From contig NZ_JASMRU010000005.1 of NCBI RefSeq assembly GCF_030462585.1, positions 46,589 through 110,588 of the forward strand: DNA of 64,000 nucleotides, in the 5' to 3' direction. The position numbers and the translations under genes are program-made. The notes below the pieces were generated by a model. The model was not told the DNA's origin. It ran no database searches and was given only the letters and a program-made list of their open reading frames with translations. The stretch's first letter is position 1. Each line of letters begins with the position of its first letter. Shown here in pieces: positions 60,434 to 64,000 of the stretch. Source of the DNA: Pseudomonas sp. CAN1. GTDB lineage: Bacteria > Pseudomonadota > Gammaproteobacteria > Pseudomonadales > Pseudomonadaceae.

Positions 60434-60696
60434 TCGAAACCGAACTCGAAGTGCTCTACCTCGGCGCACTGCTGCTCTTGGTTGACAGCATTTGTTGCCT
60501 CATCGCTGCGTATCGCAGAACCCCAGTGCTTGGGGCAGCCGCCGGTGGCGGTACTGCCGGCGCGCTCGCTCTTGTTCTGCTCACCAAAATGGTGCCGTTT
60601 ACTCTGGCGGCAATTGCCAGCATCGCCATCGGTGGCGTGATTGACTGGATGAAAGCGAAATCTCTCGAACCTTGTGATAGCGAGGCAGCGCATTGA
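60430..60696 (+). CDS. Small two-helix membrane protein
   Basis: 88 residues from GTG at 60430, which overlaps the recombinase stop as GTGA. Two or three hydrophobic segments: 'VLYLGALLLLVDSICCLIAAY', 'VLGAAAGGGTAGALALVLL' and 'FTLAAIASIAIGGVIDW'. No family recognised. The coupling to the recombinase suggests joint expression. Confidence 0.5.
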   Translation: MIETELEVLYLGALLLLVDSICCLIAAYRRTPVLGAAAGGGTAGALALVLLTKMVPFTLAAIASIAIGGVIDWMKAKSLEPCDSEAAH

Positions 60697-60745
60697 TAAG
60701 GACCTGAATACGGCAACGTAAACATCGGTGCTCTTGTCTGGTCAG

Positions 60746-60943
60746 ATGACTCAGGCGGAGATTGAAGTACGCCTGGCCATAGCCGGCTACCTGATCCCCC
60801 GACTTGCTGGAACTCCGGCCGGGCGCGAGGCTTTCAATACGCTGGTCGCCAAGTTTCAAGATCGCTATCCGCACCACAAGCTGCTAACTCATCTACTGAT
60901 TGCACCTGAATACTTGGAGCACGCCCCTCACACCCAGTTGTGA
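60746..60943 (+). CDS. Hypothetical small protein
   Basis: 65 residues from ATG at 60746 (GTG at 60728 is an alternative): 'MTQAEIEVRLAIAGYLIPRLAGTPAGREAFNTLVAKFQDRYPHHKLL...'. Helical, no family recognised, no strong ribosome site. Lies in line with neighbouring same-strand genes. Confidence 0.4.
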   Translation: MTQAEIEVRLAIAGYLIPRLAGTPAGREAFNTLVAKFQDRYPHHKLLTHLLIAPEYLEHAPHTQL

Positions 60944-60994
60944 CCGGACAGCGACGCTTAGCCTTTCTCTGAAAGCTCAGATAGCGAGGGACTC

Positions 60995-61414
60995 ATGCGA
61001 AACCGAGATCGCACCTACAGCGGGTGTCCTGTTCTGACTCTGGCGACACAGATTGCCCCTTATCTGGATGACGGGGCCGTTCCAGGCAACGTGGAATATT
61101 TGGAGGTTCCACCTGGCAAGGTAGTGCGTAAGCGAGGATTTTGGCTGAGCCCGGGCTATCGAATACACCACGCGGCGGTGCTGTTCCTGATAAGCACCGA
61201 TATGTACGCGATGAACGCCGACGACTTCTACGAGCGTCGAGATCAGATCCACTGCTACCTCAGCCATAAGACCGGAACAGCCTATATCGGAAGGGTCGAG
61301 CAGGCCGACAAATCTCAGCAGCTACTGCACCCCCTCCTGCCCGATTTGCACCAGCCTCTCGATATCCAGCTCAATGAGCTGGCATACGTAGGACGCGTGA
61401 TTTCTGCTATCTGA
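60995..61414 (+). CDS. Hypothetical protein, possible degenerate S24-like fold
   Basis: 139 residues. The C-terminal half ('CYLSHKTGTAYIGRVEQADKSQQLLHPLLPDLHQPLDIQLNELAYVGRVISAI') has the rhythm of LexA/UmuD-type S24 peptidase domains, ending in a 'xYVGRV' strand. I do not see the Ser-Lys dyad, so this is a weak structural guess. It precedes the ParS-like antitoxin gene by eight bases and is probably its operon partner. Confidence 0.55.
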   Translation: MRNRDRTYSGCPVLTLATQIAPYLDDGAVPGNVEYLEVPPGKVVRKRGFWLSPGYRIHHAAVLFLISTDMYAMNADDFYERRDQIHCYLSHKTGTAYIGRVEQADKSQQLLHPLLPDLHQPLDIQLNELAYVGRVISAI

Positions 61415-61422
61415 GGTGCGCC

Positions 61423-61887
61423 ATGCTTGTAGGGGTCAAGGTGGATGATTACTGCCGTCACAAGGCAAGGCTGCTAGGCCTACCAGAGAACGCAAGCGAT
61501 ATGGACGTGCATACGCACATCATGAAAGGCATCCCCGTCGCTCAGCTGGCAAAGCTGCTCAGGAACGGTGACATCGATACCCATGCGTGTGAGCAGATCT
61601 CGCCAGGCCTCGCACTTAAGGAGCGCCTGGCCGACAGGATGACCGCTCCGGGTACCTCACTAGATGATCGACTATCTGCGGATGAGAGCGACCGACTCTT
61701 TCGCGTCGTGCATACCGTCGTGGTCTCCGAGATCCTGTTTGGCTCACGTGATAAAGCCCAGCGCTGGCTATCGAAGCTGAAGGACCGATTCTCCGGCAAC
61801 TCGCCGCTACAAATGCTGACATCTTCGGCAGGAGCCCAGCTTGTCGAGGAACTGATGACTCAGCTGGCAGAGGGCCTCGTTCTGTAG
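61423..61887 (+). CDS. ParS/MbcA-type (Xre-RES family) antitoxin
   Basis: 154 residues. The C-terminal 55 residues ('VVSEILFGSRDKAQRWLSKLKDRFSGNSPLQMLTSSAGAQLVEELMTQLAEGLVL') match the DUF2384 toxin-binding domain of ParS/MbcA/Xre antitoxins, including the 'S-P-L-x-M/L-L' motif. The N-terminal part would be DNA-binding. Its cognate toxin normally is a RES-domain NAD+-degrading protein encoded next to it. None is found downstream, and the gene just upstream does not look like RES. Confidence 0.8.
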   Translation: MLVGVKVDDYCRHKARLLGLPENASDMDVHTHIMKGIPVAQLAKLLRNGDIDTHACEQISPGLALKERLADRMTAPGTSLDDRLSADESDRLFRVVHTVVVSEILFGSRDKAQRWLSKLKDRFSGNSPLQMLTSSAGAQLVEELMTQLAEGLVL

Positions 61888-62076
61888 TCTTCGACGTACC
61901 GAACCGTGGATGGGCGCACCAAGGATGTTCGGAATTCGCAACGCTGTCGGCATTTCAAACTCTGGAGTCACGCTCGACACGAAAACTTGATCTTATTGAC
62001 AGGCTAAGCCGCCATTTCCAAGTCGCGGTGTATCACCCAATTCGTTTACCCGTAATAGTCTCGCACTGATTTTTAG

Positions 62077-62147
62077 GCGTGCAGCATGTGATACAGGGAG
62101 GGCGTGCAGCGTGTGATACAGGTAAAGCGTTCAGCCTGTGATACAGC
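62077..62147 (+). repeat. Three iteron-like 21-bp direct repeats at 25-bp spacing
   Basis: Units at 62077, 62102 and 62127: GCGTGCAGCATGTGATACAG, GCGTGCAGCGTGTGATACAG, GCGTTCAGCCTGTGATACAG. They differ at only a few bases and their starts are exactly 25 bases apart, a layout of iterons, multi-site operators or transposon-end binding sites. Confidence 0.8.
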
Positions 62148-62291
62148 GACATTTATGCCAAGCACATGCAGCGGATCTGCCAGATCAATGGATCCGAATG
62201 CGCGAGAATGTCTGAAATTTTCAACATCGCCCGCTGGCTAAAGGGAGACTGGATCGTTTGTGGTTTAAACGGTTCCAGTCTGGCTTTACGC

Positions 62292-62336
62292 CGCCATTAA
62301 ATGGCAATGGACGCCATTCATTGCCATTTAATGGCG
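62292..62336. repeat. Perfect 18-bp inverted repeat (hairpin)
   Basis: CGCCATTAAATGGCAATG (62292-62309) and its exact reverse complement CATTGCCATTTAATGGCG (62319-62336) around a nine-base loop. Each arm itself contains CCATTAAATGG, so nested structures are possible. Confidence 0.9.
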
Positions 62337-62384
62337 TGTAATCATTGACGTGTTTTTCTGACCACACCATTCCGTGCCAAAGCA

Positions 62385-62409
62385 CGCCATTAATTGGCAA
62401 TGAATGGCG
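62385..62409. repeat. Second CGCCATT...AATGGCG palindrome
   Basis: CGCCATT at 62385-62391 and AATGGCG at 62403-62409 flank AATTGGCAATG. It reuses the vocabulary of the larger hairpin 50 bases upstream (CGCCATT, GGCAATG), so both probably bind the same protein or derive from one duplication. Confidence 0.7.
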
Positions 62410-62792
62410 TCTATTGCCCCCTGTAGACGTTCCCGACTATCGGCATTGCCGTCGTGTTGAAGAGGCTGGCTGCGATGATCTCGGCAGCACACGGGGCGTG
62501 CAGCTGTGACTCGACTCGCTGTCACTGGCGGCCTCAATGGTGGCTTGCGGCTGGGCATTCAGCCAACTTCCGAGGCGCTGCCACATGGAATCGGTGAGAT
62601 CGGCCCCCTCTCCCCGCGCCGGCCAATGCTCATGCGCAGACCAAAATCCTCTGGTACAACGGGACCAAAAGCGCCGAATCGCCAAGCGCGATCGAACACG
62701 AGGACGTTCAGCCCGCCGGTGTCGCGATCATGAGCCTCAGGCCCGTGAATAGGATTGGGTTGCCAAGCAAGTAAGCCGTTGCCGATAGGCCT

Positions 62793-63080
62793 TTAGAAGT
62801 TGTCCGGTACGACGGTACGTTCAGGTTTCTTCGAGGCGAAGCGACGGTCGTTCCAGTATTCGGTGAAGGTCAGCACCTCGGAAACGATGCCGGCCCAGAC
62901 GATGCTGTGGCCAGAGATGGGATTCACCTTCGAGCCTGCAAATGCGAGCACGAGATCGCCAACCTTCGCCTTCTTGCGGATGCGCGGCTTGCAGACAGCT
63001 AGCGTTACGGCCGGCGGATCGTAGTTCGGCGCAGAGCCTGCGTCCGTGGCGATCACATACGTGTGAACCCGCATAGTCAT
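62793..63080 (-). pseudogene. Nmad2-domain protein, C-terminally truncated
   Basis: 95 residues, 'MTMRVHTYVIATDAGSAPNYDPPAVTLAVCKPRIRKKAKVGD...'. This matches the start of the Nmad2 (nucleotide-modification-associated domain 2) family, in which 'CKPxIRRxAxVGD' is characteristic. Family members run to around 200 residues; this one stops after 'YWNDRRFASKKPERTVVPDNF', so the end is lost. ATG at 63080 overlaps the stop of the Nmad3 fragment (ATGA). Nmad proteins accompany DNA-base modification and restriction systems. It could still be translated, but I judge it a remnant. Confidence 0.65.
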
Positions 63081-63433
63081 GTCCCCTGCGCAAAGAGCTG
63101 ATCGAGCCATACGAGCGCATCGGCACGATTCGTGATGTCGGCAACAAACTCCTGGCCACGTGCGGCGGCCTTCAGAGTCCCGGACGACGACCAGCGCGGC
63201 AATGGACGATAGGTCAGGCCAGTTCCACCGCGCGTTGGGTTCAACCAGTCAGGTACCGCCCAAATGGACGGGCTCGGGGCATGACTCTCGGTTAGTCGGA
63301 AGCCCTTATTGAACAAGCCGAAGCCTGGGCGATGAGTTTTGCGACCGTCCAGCGTTAGGCGGTCGGCAGCAATATAAAGCGTGTTGTTTTCCGTCCAGTC
63401 GGCTCGGACGTGCGGGTGTTCTTCAAGCCAGGG
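63077..63433 (-). pseudogene. Nmad3-like C-terminal fragment
   Basis: The open frame, without its own start, reads 'PWLEEHPHVRADWTENNTLYIAADRLTLDG' and ends '...WAVPDWLNPTRGGTGLTYRPLPRW' and 'ARGQEFVADITNRADALVWLDQLF', like the end of Nmad3 proteins. The N-terminal half is missing: an in-frame TAA stands at 63434-63436, where an unrelated coding fragment begins. Stop overlaps the Nmad2 start, so the original pair was an operon. Confidence 0.65.
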
Positions 63434-63516
63434 TTACCGCTTACCAGCCACCCCGCAGCCTCCAACTGCTCGACGATTCGGCGTTTCAATTCACATTCGT
63501 GATGGATTTGGCTCAT
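63355..63516 (-). pseudogene. Short fragment resembling the N-terminus of a restriction subunit
   Basis: 53-codon frame starting at ATG 63516: 'MSQIHHECELKRRIVEQLEAAGWLVSGN'. This is reminiscent of type I restriction HsdR N-termini ('MSQIHxE..FE..I.E.L...GW'). From about 63433 on it overlaps the Nmad3 fragment in another frame, so the similarity holds only for the first 27 residues. Looks like the scar of a recombination that joined two genes. Confidence 0.4.
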
Positions 63517-63556
63517 GCATCCAGTCTCGCTTCCCTAATGTCCGTCCCGCCTTGGC

Positions 63557-64000
63557 TCAATTCGGAGCGCGACTTGTTGGCTGTATCGGCATCAACCCAA
63601 CTACCCGGTCACGCTTGAACTTCCGTACATCACCGAAATCCCAGAAACCGACGTTATTCTGATCAAGCTCCATGATGACTCTCGGCTCATTATCCAGGCC
63701 ATGAATCCTGCAGTATCCGCCAAGCTCCAACTCGTCGGTCTCCTTCTGTCCCTGCGACCAAGAGGAACCATAAGCCATATGCAGACCTAGCCATTGCTCC
63801 GCCTGAATGGAGGCGCTCGGAGTGTGTTTGAGTGTTCGCTGAATGCTTTCGCGCAACTCTTTACCGGCTTCCTCATCTGCAGCGATCGACGGCATCAGCC
63901 TGAGAAACACTGCATTCGTCTGCAACCTACGCCGCTTTTCGTCCGCGCCCCACATTAGGCTAACATTGGTCGTCAACTCATCGCCCAAATCCCATGCCAG
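63557..64000 (-). CDS. Hypothetical protein, 5' end outside the window
   Basis: The minus-strand frame is open from the window edge to a stop at 63557: 147 codons visible, no start needed within the window (reads '...LAWDLGDELTTNVSLMWGADEKRRR'). A C-terminal stretch 'GGYCRIHGLDNEPRVIMELDQNNVGFWDF' is alpha/beta-like. No family recognised. Transcribed toward the Nmad/restriction fragments, so it may belong to the same broken modification/restriction locus. Confidence 0.5.
   Translation of the reverse strand: MAWDLGDELTTNVSLMWGADEKRRRLQTNAVFLRLMPSIAADEEAGKELRESIQRTLKHTPSASIQAEQWLGLHMAYGSSWSQGQKETDELELGGYCRIHGLDNEPRVIMELDQNNVGFWDFGDVRKFKRDRVVGLMPIQPTSRAPN

Larger units (their letters stand above)
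61888..62792. other. 905-bp gene-poor repeat region
   Basis: No open frame here has a plausible ribosome site and protein-like composition. It contains three 21-bp direct repeats at a 25-bp period (62077-62147), a perfect 18-bp inverted repeat (62292-62336) and a smaller related palindrome (62385-62409). The part from 62450 to 62790 shows nothing I can identify; it may be decayed transposon sequence. Confidence 0.6.
31290..64000. mobile_element. Integrative genomic island (left part)
   Basis: Starts at the 3' end of a tRNA with an adjacent tyrosine integrase. It carries genes absent from the conserved core order, a decayed IS3-family element, a serine recombinase, a defence-type operon, a WYL regulator and broken restriction/modification fragments. 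The core order seen up to rmcA does not resume before the window ends, so the right boundary is outside. Confidence 0.85.

Noticed and set aside
62437-62752. Short overlapping frames on both strands in the repeat region
   Set aside because: No start signals, no recognisable family; possibly decayed transposon DNA but not supportable as genes.
31290-64000. CRISPR array to go with the CARF nuclease
   Set aside because: No set of regularly spaced repeats with unique spacers was seen; the only regular repeats (62077-62147) have 4-base gaps.

Overview
The window is GC-rich gamma-proteobacterial chromosome, almost certainly from a Pseudomonas of the aeruginosa/nitroreducens/citronellolis group. 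The order murU-amgK / lptD-surA-pdxA-rsmA-apaG-apaH-glpE-prkA-yeaH-spoVR / cca / folK-like-folB / plsY / tsaD / rpsU-dnaG-rpoD / rmcA / tRNA matches, as far as I remember it, the PA0600 to PA0574 stretch of P. aeruginosa read backwards. Short inverted elements of the Pseudomonas REP type lie between several of these genes.

Bases 1-31,290 are this core. It holds a partial periplasmic-sensing PAS protein, cell-wall recycling (amgK, murU), outer-membrane biogenesis (lptD, surA), vitamin B6 and rRNA methylation genes (pdxA, rsmA), the prkA-yeaH-spoVR stress cluster, CCA addition, folate and phospholipid genes, the macromolecular-synthesis genes rpsU-dnaG-rpoD, and the c-di-GMP enzyme RmcA. A CAU-anticodon tRNA ends it.

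From about 31,290 to the window end lies a genomic island. A tyrosine integrase sits immediately beside the tRNA, followed by island-type DNA-binding and zinc-binding proteins and a decayed IS3-family transposase. Next come a WYL-domain regulator of the BrxR/CapW type with a perfect 18-bp palindrome just upstream, and a divergent four-gene set that includes an ADP-ribosylglycohydrolase homologue with a changed catalytic motif.

The main object is a 14-gene, same-strand array at 38,319-59,536 in which nearly all neighbours overlap by a few bases. In order it encodes: a VWA protein; a WXG100-sized helical protein; a coiled-coil protein ending in a candidate PD-(D/E)xK nuclease; two small proteins; an FtsK/EssC-like ATPase; a protein with two CARF-like domains and a Card1-type nuclease; a TerY-like VWA protein, a PP2C phosphatase and a protein kinase (the TerY-P triad); a UPF1-like SF1 helicase; a winged-helix protein of unknown function; a coiled-coil McrB-like AAA+ protein; and a very large DUF2357-like protein. 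I read this as one composite conflict/defence system, sensing through CARF or phosphorylation and acting through nucleases and DNA motors. That role is inference. No cas10, CRISPR array or cyclase is visible in the window.

Beyond it are a serine recombinase, small unknown genes, an orphan ParS/MbcA-type antitoxin, about 0.9 kb without genes carrying iteron-like repeats and large inverted repeats, and decayed fragments of Nmad2, Nmad3 and possibly HsdR-like genes. The island runs off the right edge; its far attachment site is not in view.
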